This document shows, one piece after another, positions 52,737 to 60,010 of a DNA stretch of 64,000 nucleotides (position 1 is the stretch's first letter; each line of letters opens with the position of its first letter). The DNA is from Empedobacter stercoris (lineage in GTDB: Bacteria; Bacteroidota; Bacteroidia; Flavobacteriales; Weeksellaceae). Below the pieces are notes generated by a model. The model saw nothing but the letters and a program-made list of their open reading frames with translations. It was not told the DNA's origin and did no database searches. The stretch lies in NCBI RefSeq assembly GCF_965137335.1, contig NZ_CBCRZD010000004.1; one strand, 5' to 3'. The translations under genes and the position numbers were made by a program.

Positions 52737-53117
52737 TTAGATCATCAAATTTTCGGGTGGATATTTGCATTTATCCAAATACAGAAAGGAATAAAAAGAT
52801 TGTTTGGCAATGATTTTATTCTTCTGTAATCTTTTGATTTTTATAAACTCTAAAGTGAATTTTTCGGTAGGAATAAAATCAGGAAAGCTGATGGAGGAAA
52901 TCTGTTCGGGTATTTTTTCCTGTGTTTCTGAAGCTTCTTTTGAGGCTTTATTCAGACTACATTTTCCATTACAATGCAGTTCAGGTTTCTCTTGATTTTC
53001 ACAAAACAATTCTATATATCTTTCGGTATCCAATAAATAAAAAGCATAATGAAACTGTGCATAGAACGTTCTAAACACTAAAGTAAAGAGGAATATGTAC
53101 AAGGCTGCCTTTTTCAA
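52737..53117 (-). CDS. Small exported Cys/His protein of copper-receptor operon
   Basis: A 126-residue protein with a signal-anchor segment (MKKAALYIFLFTLVFRTFYA) and the motif KPELHCNGKCSLNKASKE (about 46-63), in which HCxxxC could bind copper. A later Cys occurs in LDKCKYPPE. Short proteins with an HCNGKC motif commonly stand directly before metal-related TonB receptor genes in flavobacteria, but I know of no assigned function. First gene of the site-9 operon. Confidence 0.65.
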   Translation of the reverse strand: MKKAALYIFLFTLVFRTFYAQFHYAFYLLDTERYIELFCENQEKPELHCNGKCSLNKASKEASETQEKIPEQISSISFPDFIPTEKFTLEFIKIKRLQKNKIIAKQSFYSFLYLDKCKYPPENLMI

Positions 53118-53145
53118 AGAAAATCTTTTGAAACCATTATTGCAA

Positions 53146-53189
53146 CAAAGTTATTTTTACAAAATGGTTTTTATTGTAACCAATGTTAC
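53146..53189 (-). promoter_or_regulatory. Regulon site 9
   Basis: Operator TGTAACCAATGTTACA (core 53176-53189), 22 bp, perfect -7 box TAACTTTG at 53153-53146. Drives the copper-receptor operon (small Cys protein, TonB receptor, APC permease, methyltransferase). Confidence 0.85.
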
Positions 53190-53255
53190 AGAAGAGTGAT
53201 TTTGAAACAATGTATTTTGGGATACTCTTAATCTAATGATAAGCTACATGCAAAA

Positions 53256-53584
53256 TTATTCTGCCTTTTCATATTTCAACTTATAATCGCCGATATGAAT
53301 TTCGCTCTGCTTGATTTTTTTATGATTTCGGAAAAAATTGATGATACCCACAATCAGCAAAAGACTGGATATGACGAACAAGATGTATTCAAAAATCACC
53401 GCCTCGTTACCATCAACAAGTTTGTTGACACTAAGACCAGCCACAAAATAGTAGATAGAACTTCTTAAAATGACAGAAATGTCGATTGGTTGGCAAGAAA
53501 TGTACGTTGGATAGCTAATTCTTCTCTAAGTATCAGGTCTTTTTTGAAAGGTGAATTTATTTGTTCGCCTTTGGTTTCTTCCAT
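53256..53584 (-). pseudogene. DUF202-family membrane protein, frameshifted
   Basis: The coding strand starts at the ATG 53584 (MEETKGEQINSPFKKDL) and reads LREELAIQRTFLANQSTFLSF before a stop. The DUF202 continuation (SSIYYFVAGLSVNKLVDG, then a second helix ILFVISSLLLIVGIINFF) is in another frame. One T missing from the run at 53467-53470 (A on the plus strand) explains the break; restoring it gives 109 residues and the family motif RTFLANxxTFLSFLR. It follows the Crp/Fnr gene by 4 bp, so it was the last gene of that operon. Confidence 0.82.
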
Positions 53585-53588
53585 AGTG

Positions 53589-53730
53589 TTAGTTTAACAA
53601 TTCTATGTTATTGCGGTTTAGTTTTATTTTTCCTTCATTTTCCAATGCTTTCAGCAATCGTGAAATTACTACTCGGGAACTGTTGAGTTCGTAGGCAATC
53701 TCCTGATGGGTTTTGGTGATGATACTTGAA
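53589..53730 (-). pseudogene. Crp/Fnr-family regulator, C-terminal part (DNA-binding domain)
   Basis: The 3' part of the split regulator: SSIITKTHQEIAYELNSSR, then VVISRLLKALENEGKI to the end. It is the winged helix whose recognition helix is SSRVVISRLLKAL. The remaining two-thirds of the gene lie at 57086-57578. The frame continues upstream into the inserted DNA (the ATG at 53834 lies in the insertion), so a stray HTH-only product is possible. The TTGAA copy at 53726-53730 is one half of the target duplication. Confidence 0.88.
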
Positions 53731-53991
53731 ACCTGAGTTCGACTCTTCTTTGGTCGCTCAGAAATATAAATATGATAGTTAAGGCGCTTTTGTGCAGGCT
53801 TATCGAGATAAGCCAAGCAGAGGCAACACAGCATAGCGTGTTTAATTGATTAGCTTTTTTGTTGTTTCACTTTGAAACAGCCATCTTCTTCCTGAAAACG
53901 CCTAGAAATAGCCCGCTATTCCTTCGTTGTTATCAGTCGAATCTGACAATTTCAAAGCGTTCTGAGTAAAAAATAATAATCGAACTCAGCT
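53731..53991. mobile_element. IS982-end-bearing remnant (MITE-like)
   Basis: About 260 bp with ACCTGAGTTCGA at its left end and the opposed copy TAATCGAACTCAGCT at its right (53977-53991). The interior has no transposase. It is either a deletion derivative of an IS982-type element or a MITE mobilised by it. Confidence 0.6.
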
Positions 53992-54010
53992 TTATAGTTT
54001 TTACAATTGA

Positions 54011-54937
54011 TCATATGAACTCTATAGTTTGTGGACTATCCGGCAGGTAGAGTAGATTAACTTCTCCTACTTGGTATGCGTGTATGTCTGAGAGTAATAC
54101 TACTTTCTTTTTCTCTAAGTAATGTGTCTTACCGTCTTTATCGGTATAGTTGATGTGGATGCGCATTTCAGGTTGCTCATTGATGAATGTCCCGGTCTGA
54201 TTAATTTTCGTAATATATCCTTTGGTTTCCAAACCGTATAGAAACAATTCATAGGAACTTTTATGATTAAGTCCACCTCCCATTCGGCTGAAAATTTTGT
54301 TAATTGCTAATTCAGTTATAAGCCCAAAATATGGAGTCCAGACCCAAGGGTGCCATAGCGAAAGCCAGCGCCATCCTTTTCCATTGCTAAAGACCAAATG
54401 ATTGACTATAAATACTGCAATGGCATACACAATAGTAAATAGATAAAGCCAACGCATTTTCGATTTGGTAGCAAAATAATCTCCCTCGCCTAGTATCCAT
54501 GGAATTTCTGCACTTTTTTGTGTGTTTAGTCTGAGGGGGAGCTGTTTCCCAACTTCATATCTCTTTAAATGTGGCTTGATATCAAGAAAATCAAAAGAAG
54601 TAGTGATTTCGGTACCCGCCAAATTGGGAAAAGACACCATTACTTCGGTCATGAAATTTCCTTCTTTGGTTTCTTTTTTTGTGATGATCTCATAGATTTT
54701 TGCATCTACAACCTTTCCGCTTCTCTGTAGCTCTTGAGCTTCTTTCAGCAATAGCTTGGGCTTACTGACATGCTTTCGGAACTGTACTTTGATCAACCAG
54801 GCCCAACCGATGATTCCAATCATCAGAGAAATTGTCGCCGTCCATGCACCCGAGCTCCATCCTCCAGCATAAGAAAAAAACAAAGGGAAGATGTAAAGGA
54901 AAAAGAAGATGTACCACTGCCAAAAATTTCTACTCAT
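54011..54937 (-). CDS. Hypothetical membrane protein, insertion cargo
   Basis: A 308-residue protein with two N-terminal helices (about 9-50), a soluble beta-rich domain (about 65-155), two more helices (about 163-205) and a C-terminal domain with GLETKGYITKINQTGTF and NYTDKDGKTHY, reminiscent of DUF3592-like domains. No enzymatic motif is seen. It is carried inside the insertion in the regulator gene and lies 33 bp behind the lipoprotein gene, so the two were moved together. Not related to the sulfur cargo by content. Function unknown. Confidence 0.6.
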   Translation of the reverse strand: MSRNFWQWYIFFFLYIFPLFFSYAGGWSSGAWTATISLMIGIIGWAWLIKVQFRKHVSKPKLLLKEAQELQRSGKVVDAKIYEIITKKETKEGNFMTEVMVSFPNLAGTEITTSFDFLDIKPHLKRYEVGKQLPLRLNTQKSAEIPWILGEGDYFATKSKMRWLYLFTIVYAIAVFIVNHLVFSNGKGWRWLSLWHPWVWTPYFGLITELAINKIFSRMGGGLNHKSSYELFLYGLETKGYITKINQTGTFINEQPEMRIHINYTDKDGKTHYLEKKKVVLLSDIHAYQVGEVNLLYLPDSPQTIEFI

Positions 54938-54970
54938 ATCTTTTGTGTTTAAACTATTAAATACGCTGAA

Positions 54971-55738
54971 TCATTGCCTCATTTCCAGTTTTGTAAACTT
55001 TCCTTGGCTATCGGTTTCCAGACTGTAATCTGAGCGATCACCTCTTAGTGAAATTGTCCAATATTGTTTGTGTGGATGCGAGTAATAGGTTACCGAAGAA
55101 GGGAGTTCTATAAAACCTATCTCGTCAAACCTATTGATGACCTCGTATAGAACCTGATGGGCAGTACGCAACTTGATAGTGGCGAGCGGATAGGAATTTC
55201 CCTCCATATTCTGCAAGTCTCTACTAGTTAATTTTACAGGATCTTTTTTTGCCCATTTTCCGGTTTTGCTTTCATACCAATACCAATCTACTTCGTTGGG
55301 GTTTGACGGATTGACAATAGGCAAACGTACTCTTTGGTGCTCTACAAATAAGGGAGAAGAGTATAACAGTATGTCTTCCGTATTTAATACTGTATATAAT
55401 TCGGCTTGGATTTCATCCAATCTCTCAGGTTGGAAAAGTAAGGATATCTCAGTTCTGTTCCATTTCTCGATTTCATGCGTCAGCATTGCCATGGTGTAAT
55501 CAAACTTTAGGCTATCAAGTGTTGGATATAACCCCTGGATGAGCTCACGGTATTTTTCAATCGTTTGGTTTTGTGCTCTGAGCTTCGAACTAAAAGGGTT
55601 GTGAAAAGTATCTTTTAGATTCTCTTGCGAATCTTCTTGATTGTTAAAGGTGTCTTCGACTGCTTTTTTTACATAATCGCAAGAGTTCAAACTAACAATT
55701 GCAACAGACAATAAATAAATTATTCCTAATCGTTTCAT
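54971..55738 (-). CDS. Hypothetical lipoprotein, insertion cargo
   Basis: A 255-residue lipoprotein (MKRLGIIYLLSVAIVSLNSCD; lipobox LNSC) with a helical N-terminal half and a beta-rich C-terminal half (SVTYYSHPHKQYWTISLRGD). It is not recognised. It precedes the membrane protein gene on the same strand, and the pair may act together at the envelope. It is part of the DNA inserted into the Crp/Fnr gene and has no visible link to sulfide metabolism. Confidence 0.6.
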   Translation of the reverse strand: MKRLGIIYLLSVAIVSLNSCDYVKKAVEDTFNNQEDSQENLKDTFHNPFSSKLRAQNQTIEKYRELIQGLYPTLDSLKFDYTMAMLTHEIEKWNRTEISLLFQPERLDEIQAELYTVLNTEDILLYSSPLFVEHQRVRLPIVNPSNPNEVDWYWYESKTGKWAKKDPVKLTSRDLQNMEGNSYPLATIKLRTAHQVLYEVINRFDEIGFIELPSSVTYYSHPHKQYWTISLRGDRSDYSLETDSQGKFTKLEMRQ

Positions 55739-55828
55739 ATGTTATTCTATCAATTATTACTCGATAAAAGGGTGTTTTGTGTGCCATCCATCTTTTTATA
55801 AAATTATGGATATAATACTCACTTTATA

Positions 55829-56089
55829 TTAATTCAATATTAATATCCCGTTATCTTTTAATTCTTTTAGCCGCTCAATTGTATATTCTTGTTCAGCGAG
55901 TTTCATTTTGTGTGAGTTTATTTCGAATTCTTCCGTTAATTTATGTCTCGTTTGGCTTACTTCATGCAATTCAAAAATTGCCGGTGGTTCTGCCCATTCC
56001 TTTGTGTACTTAAATCCATTGACAATCAATTCAGATTTAGGATATACCTTTAAAACCAAATAATCGTGTAACTTTTTAAATGCAGTGTA
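55829..56089 (-). pseudogene. 5'-truncated hypothetical gene cut by IS982
   Basis: The frame stays open from its stop at 55829 right up to the IS end at 56089, reading YTAFKKLHDYLVLKVYPKSE and onward without a credible start codon. A TTG at 56059 is the only internal candidate. The visible part (IVNGFKYTKEWAEPPAIFEL, then a coiled AEQEYTIERLKELKDNG end) is about 85 residues of an unknown protein whose 5' end was removed by the element. Confidence 0.6.
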
Positions 56090-57085
56090 ACCTGAGTTCG
56101 ATTAATATTAATGCATAAAAAAGGTAAAAATCCGTATATTTAAGTAACTGAAATTTAAATATATAAAAGATTTTTACCTATGATTTGTTTCGATAAAATT
56201 ACTGATATTTTTTGTATTGTAGATGAGTTCTGCAAAGATTTTGAAAATTCTACTAAATCATTTCTTTTAGGGAGCTCTTCAAAACGCCCACCTAGAATGT
56301 CTAAATCTGAAGTAATTACCATTTATCTTCTATTTCATTTAAGTGGTTTTCGTTGTTTTAAGCATTTTTATATTTATTATGTTCAAAAACATATGACTAA
56401 AGAATTTCCTAATACTGTTTCTTATAATCGTTTTGTAGAGTTGATGCAATCAGTGATTATGCCCATGACTATCTTTGCTAAAACATGTTGTTTAGGCAAG
56501 TGTACAGGCATTTCTTTTGTGGATTCTACTCCAATTCAGGTTTGTAAGACTAAAAGAATTAGTAGAAACAAAGTCTTCAAAAATATAGCAACAACTGGTA
56601 AGTCAACTATTGGTTGGTTCCATGGTTTTAAACTTCACATCATTATTAATGATAAAGGAGAAATCTTAAGCTTTGCCATCACTCAAGCTAATGTAAATGA
56701 CCGTGATCCTTTAAAAAATGAAGGATTCTTAAATAATATCTTTGGAAAACTATTCGGTGATAAGGGATATATTGGCACTAAGCTTGCTGAATTACTGTTT
56801 CTAGATGGAATTGAATTAATTACTAGTATAAGAAATAATATGAAGAACTCCCTTATGAGTATGTCTGATAAAATACTACTTGGAAAAAGATCTGTAATTG
56901 AAACTGTTAACGATGAATTAAAAAATGTATGTCAGGTAGAACACTCTAGACATAGATCTCCTATTAATTTCTTTACTAACCTTATAGCTGGAATTATTGC
57001 ATATCATTTCTTACCTAAGAAACCTGCAATTAGATATGAGAAAGTAATAACTAATCAATTAGCCTTGTTATAATCGAGCTCAGGT
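56090..57085 (+). mobile_element. IS982-family insertion sequence (996 bp)
   Basis: A complete element with terminal repeats ACCTGAGTTCGATTA (left) and ACCTGAGCTCGATTA (right, inverted), differing at one base, and a full transposase gene. Its right end is also the right end of the insertion in the Crp/Fnr gene. Confidence 0.88.
56180..57073 (+). CDS. IS982-family transposase
   Basis: A 297-residue DDE transposase. The catalytic residues are visible: Asp in FVDSTPIQVCK (about 113), Asp in FGDKGYIGTK (about 194) and Glu in SVIETVNDELKN (about 240). The C-terminal SRHRSPINFFTNLIAGIIAYHF is characteristic of IS982. The frame is intact, so the element may still be active, which would make the regulator disruption potentially recent and reversible only by precise excision. 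The stop lies 12 bp inside the right terminal repeat. Confidence 0.93.
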   Translation: MICFDKITDIFCIVDEFCKDFENSTKSFLLGSSSKRPPRMSKSEVITIYLLFHLSGFRCFKHFYIYYVQKHMTKEFPNTVSYNRFVELMQSVIMPMTIFAKTCCLGKCTGISFVDSTPIQVCKTKRISRNKVFKNIATTGKSTIGWFHGFKLHIIINDKGEILSFAITQANVNDRDPLKNEGFLNNIFGKLFGDKGYIGTKLAELLFLDGIELITSIRNNMKNSLMSMSDKILLGKRSVIETVNDELKNVCQVEHSRHRSPINFFTNLIAGIIAYHFLPKKPAIRYEKVITNQLALL

Positions 57086-57578
57086 TTGAATTATTAATCT
57101 TGCTTTTTTCCTGAAGATAGTTATAAAGTCGCTTATCCATATGCATAAAAGCGATGTTGTCTATCGCAGCCAGCATTTCATTGAAGCGATTGTTATAACT
57201 TTCAAAAACAAAAGCACGCCAGCTTTTATATTTGCCCATCCATTCTTCCATTTTACCCACAGGTATCATGGCTACTAAACCGTCATTTTCTGCCACCGCA
57301 CGAATTTCACTCCTTTTATCGCCCATACAGCAGGTAAGTGTCATAGAGCAAGTATCTCCTTTTTTGATGAAGTATAGCAACAGTTCACCTGTATCAAAAT
57401 CCTCACGCATTATTTTTATAGCACCACTAATAAGCAAAGGCATGGTTTTGATGTATTTTCCTATATCAATTAACACATCGCCTTCCTTAAATTCAACAAG
57501 CTTCGCAACTGAAATTATTTCGTCAATCAGCTCTTTTTCAAATATCCCCCGGTAGGTTTCACGAATTAATTCTTCCAT
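57086..57578 (-). pseudogene. Crp/Fnr-family regulator, N-terminal part (sensor domain)
   Basis: The 5' part of the split regulator: a cyclic-nucleotide-binding-like beta-roll from MEELIRETYRGIFEKELIDE through the dimerisation helix ending YLQEKSKINNS. A cysteine cluster in GDTCSMTLTCCMGDKRSE (about 85-102) lies where Crp has its ligand cassette and could sense thiol or persulfide state. Joined to 53589-53725, it makes a 209-residue protein. It lies 12 bp after the YeeE-like gene in the site-10 operon, so it was autoregulated. It is the likely activator of all the WGTAAC-N4-GTTACA promoters. As it stands it would give a protein without a DNA-binding domain. Confidence 0.88.
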
Positions 57579-57590
57579 ATTTATTTCGAT

Positions 57591-58004
57591 TTAATGAGGC
57601 AGCTTGTTTTTTATCAGACCATAAAGCCACGTTCCTAATAACGCCCCTAAAATTACAACTAAAATCGGGAAATATCCTGCACCTGTCATTACAAACATTG
57701 GACCCGGACATGCTCCCGCTAACGCCCAGCCTAAACCAAAAAGAATACCACCTATTAAATAGCGTGGAATACTTTTATCCTTGTCTGCAATAACAATAGG
57801 ATTTCCAGTAATATCTTTTACCTTGTTTCTTTTGATGTATTGTACTACGATTATTCCTACTGCCAAAGCAGTTCCCATCAGTCCATACATGTGAATGGAT
57901 TGGAACTGGAACATTTCATATATTCTGAACCAGGATGCCGCTTCGGATTTGTACATAACAATTCCGAAAAAGGTTCCGATTAGTAAGTAAACTATATTTT
58001 TCAT
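57591..58004 (-). CDS. YeeE/YedE-like (DUF6691) transporter half, short
   Basis: A 137-residue inner-membrane protein with about four helices. The conserved GLGWALAGACPGPMFV segment (about 92-107) has the Cys shared by YeeE/YedE thiosulfate or sulfur-compound carriers. In Bacteroidota such a short DUF6691 protein is regularly paired with a longer YeeE/YedE protein; here the longer partner lies two genes upstream, with a porin between. The pair would import or export a sulfur species through the inner membrane. It is 12 bp before the Crp/Fnr gene. Confidence 0.85.
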   Translation of the reverse strand: MKNIVYLLIGTFFGIVMYKSEAASWFRIYEMFQFQSIHMYGLMGTALAVGIIVVQYIKRNKVKDITGNPIVIADKDKSIPRYLIGGILFGLGWALAGACPGPMFVMTGAGYFPILVVILGALLGTWLYGLIKNKLPH

Positions 58005-58010
58005 TGCTTT

Positions 58011-59366
58011 TTAAAAATTAAAATTTGTTATTAGATTGATTTGGTTGTAATCGCTTCTTTGCGCAACCAATTTTGTATTATGCTCGTTTTTATTTTTTTT
58101 CCAGACATACAGCAACTCAATATGAAGCCCTTTTAAGAAATTGGTAAACTCATAATGCAATCGTGTATTTATCTGGTAATAATCATCGATATTGTATTTG
58201 TTTAATTCATAGGCTTTTATGGCTGCTCCGTGAGTAGTAGTTGCATCGACATTCAAAAATAAATGGTTCCAATTGTACTGATACCCGATAGCAAAGACAT
58301 CAACTCCACCCAATCCTTCTATACGGCTTCTGGACATAGATGTATAAAACTGATCCCGACCCAATTCTTTCGGGAATAAGTACCTGCTGGACTCAAAAGA
58401 TTTGGTATAGGCTGCTTTAAATTGTGATGAACCATTTTTGTATTTCAGTATACTGCTGACTACCTGTCCGTTTTCGTTCGGCTGCACATATCGGTTTTTA
58501 TAAGCGAGCGTTTTTTGGTAAGCATCAGGTATCTGGTAAGAATAAATAATGCCAAGCTCCCAATTTTTTTTTGCATACTCCAATTGTAACCAAGAGGTGT
58601 TAATGAATTTATCCAAATGAAAATTCCAAAAATTGACTTTCAAATTTTTAAATTCCTTTCCCAAATGCACAATAGCTAATCCTTGTGAATGAGTTGTTTC
58701 TTTATAGTATGCTTTTTCTCCGTTTGGTAAATATCCGTTATCTGTCAATCCGATAGCCTCTTCCATTGAAAACCATTCGGTCATTGATCTAGGAGAAACC
58801 CTATGTATCCATGCTACATCAGCCTGAAATTTTTCATTTTTATGATGCAGCCAACCTCCCTGAAAAGCAAAAGGCTTCATTCTTCCATCGCTTTTATTCA
58901 ATAAAGGCGTATATTCTACCGGGATTTTCCCATAGGTTACGTAAGAATTTTTCCAATGATATTTGATATACAGTTCCTCCAATCTGTCCAAATCTTTAAA
59001 ATTGTCTTTATGATTCACATCAAAAAGTTCTTGTTCCCATCGTGATGATTTATTGGTCTGATCGTAAGGTTTATTCAAATCAGATGAAAACAGCTTATAG
59101 GTAAATATTCCCGAAACACCTAACTGAAAGCCTTTATACGATTTAGTTTCATAGCTTAATACGCCTCCAGTGGCATTGGCATAATAATCGTTTCCATTAT
59201 GGTTTTCAGTCATCAAAAAATAATTTCGGATATGTCCGCTGATTTCGCCTTCTTTGAGATAGGAAACCAAAGATTTATTTTCAACAGTATCTTTTATATG
59301 ATTTTCCTGTGCCATTGTTGGTTGAGAAAGTATAGCTACAACCAGTATTACCAACAGCCTTTTCAT
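58011..59366 (-). CDS. OprD-like outer-membrane porin
   Basis: A 451-residue exported protein (signal peptide ending TMAQ) of beta-barrel type with alternating aromatic strands and a C-terminal NLITNFNF strand. The early segment GEISGHIRNYFLMTENHNG resembles the start of OprD-like porins. It lies between the two YeeE/YedE-like genes, with 5-6 bp to each. It therefore probably provides the outer-membrane pore for the same sulfur compound. The family assignment is by pattern. Confidence 0.72.
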   Translation of the reverse strand: MKRLLVILVVAILSQPTMAQENHIKDTVENKSLVSYLKEGEISGHIRNYFLMTENHNGNDYYANATGGVLSYETKSYKGFQLGVSGIFTYKLFSSDLNKPYDQTNKSSRWEQELFDVNHKDNFKDLDRLEELYIKYHWKNSYVTYGKIPVEYTPLLNKSDGRMKPFAFQGGWLHHKNEKFQADVAWIHRVSPRSMTEWFSMEEAIGLTDNGYLPNGEKAYYKETTHSQGLAIVHLGKEFKNLKVNFWNFHLDKFINTSWLQLEYAKKNWELGIIYSYQIPDAYQKTLAYKNRYVQPNENGQVVSSILKYKNGSSQFKAAYTKSFESSRYLFPKELGRDQFYTSMSRSRIEGLGGVDVFAIGYQYNWNHLFLNVDATTTHGAAIKAYELNKYNIDDYYQINTRLHYEFTNFLKGLHIELLYVWKKNKNEHNTKLVAQRSDYNQINLITNFNF

Positions 59367-59371
59367 CGGTA

Positions 59372-59929
59372 TTAAAAAATTAAAGGAAAAATGAGATGTA
59401 CCATAATTAATCCACCTATAAAGAAACCAATAGTTGCTATCAAAGACGGTAACTGTAAATTACTGATACCTGATATAGCATGACCAGAAGTACAGCCACC
59501 TGCATAACGTGCTCCAAAACCAACCAATATTCCGCCAATTAGTAGTATAGCCAATGTCTTAGGATCTGAAAATGCTTCCGTCCCAAAAAGTTCTGTAGGT
59601 ACGTATGCTTTCCCAGCACTTTCAAAACCTATTTCCTTTAAATGTTCAACCGTTTTTGGGTTTAAGTCCGGTATTTGATTATCCGACAGATAATTTGAAG
59701 CTACAAAACCACCGATAATAGCTCCAATCATTACCAATAAATTCCAGCGTTGTGCTTTCCAGTCAAAACAGAAAAAATCACAAGTCTTTCCGGCTCCGCT
59801 CATAGTACAGAGTGTTCGCAAATTGGACGACATTCCAAAATTTTTACCTACGTAAAGTAGAATAAACATCGTCAGTGCAATCAATGGTCCGCTAACATAC
59901 CACGGCCATGGTTGTAAAATCCATTCCAT
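59372..59929 (-). CDS. YeeE/YedE-family transporter
   Basis: A 185-residue inner-membrane protein with about five helices. It carries the family motif YAGGCTSGHAISG (about 142-154), whose Cys is needed for thiosulfate uptake in the characterised YeeE protein, and a second Cys in GAGKTCDFFCFDW. It is the longer half of the split carrier. First gene of the operon YeeE, porin, DUF6691, Crp/Fnr, DUF202, behind the degenerate regulon site 10. Confidence 0.88.
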   Translation of the reverse strand: MEWILQPWPWYVSGPLIALTMFILLYVGKNFGMSSNLRTLCTMSGAGKTCDFFCFDWKAQRWNLLVMIGAIIGGFVASNYLSDNQIPDLNPKTVEHLKEIGFESAGKAYVPTELFGTEAFSDPKTLAILLIGGILVGFGARYAGGCTSGHAISGISNLQLPSLIATIGFFIGGLIMVHLIFPLIF

Positions 59930-59959
59930 AAATTATAGTTTCATTCTTTTTTATTGTTG

Positions 59960-60004
59960 CAAATTTTCGGCTTATAAGAAGAGATAGTCTGTTACAAAGG
60001 TTAC
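59960..60004 (-). promoter_or_regulatory. Regulon site 10 (degenerate)
   Basis: On the minus strand TGTAACCTTTGTAACA (core 60004-59991), in which one half-site reads GTAAC instead of GTTAC. The closest -7 box is AAAATTTG (59967-59960) after 23 bp, not 22. This is the weakest member of the set and drives the operon that contains the regulator gene itself, which may reflect low basal autoregulation or decay. Confidence 0.55.
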
Positions 60005-60010
60005 ACAGGA

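Larger units (their letters stand above)
53731..57085. mobile_element. IS982-bounded composite insertion (3355 bp)
   Basis: It begins with ACCTGAGTTCGA at 53731 and ends with the inverted copy TCGAGCTCAGGT at 57085, and is flanked by TTGAA at 53726-53730 and 57086-57090. Excising it with one TTGAA rejoins the Crp/Fnr gene to exactly 210 codons in frame, which proves the insertion boundaries. Contents, left to right: a 260-bp fragment with IS982-like ends, a membrane protein gene, a lipoprotein gene, a truncated gene and a complete IS982-family element. It behaves like a composite transposon with one degenerate arm. Confidence 0.85.

Noticed and set aside
53589..53834. An independent 81-residue HTH gene
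   Set aside because: Its first 35 codons lie in the inserted DNA; only the part after the TTGAA duplicate is the Crp/Fnr winged helix, and it joins in frame to the distant sensor half.
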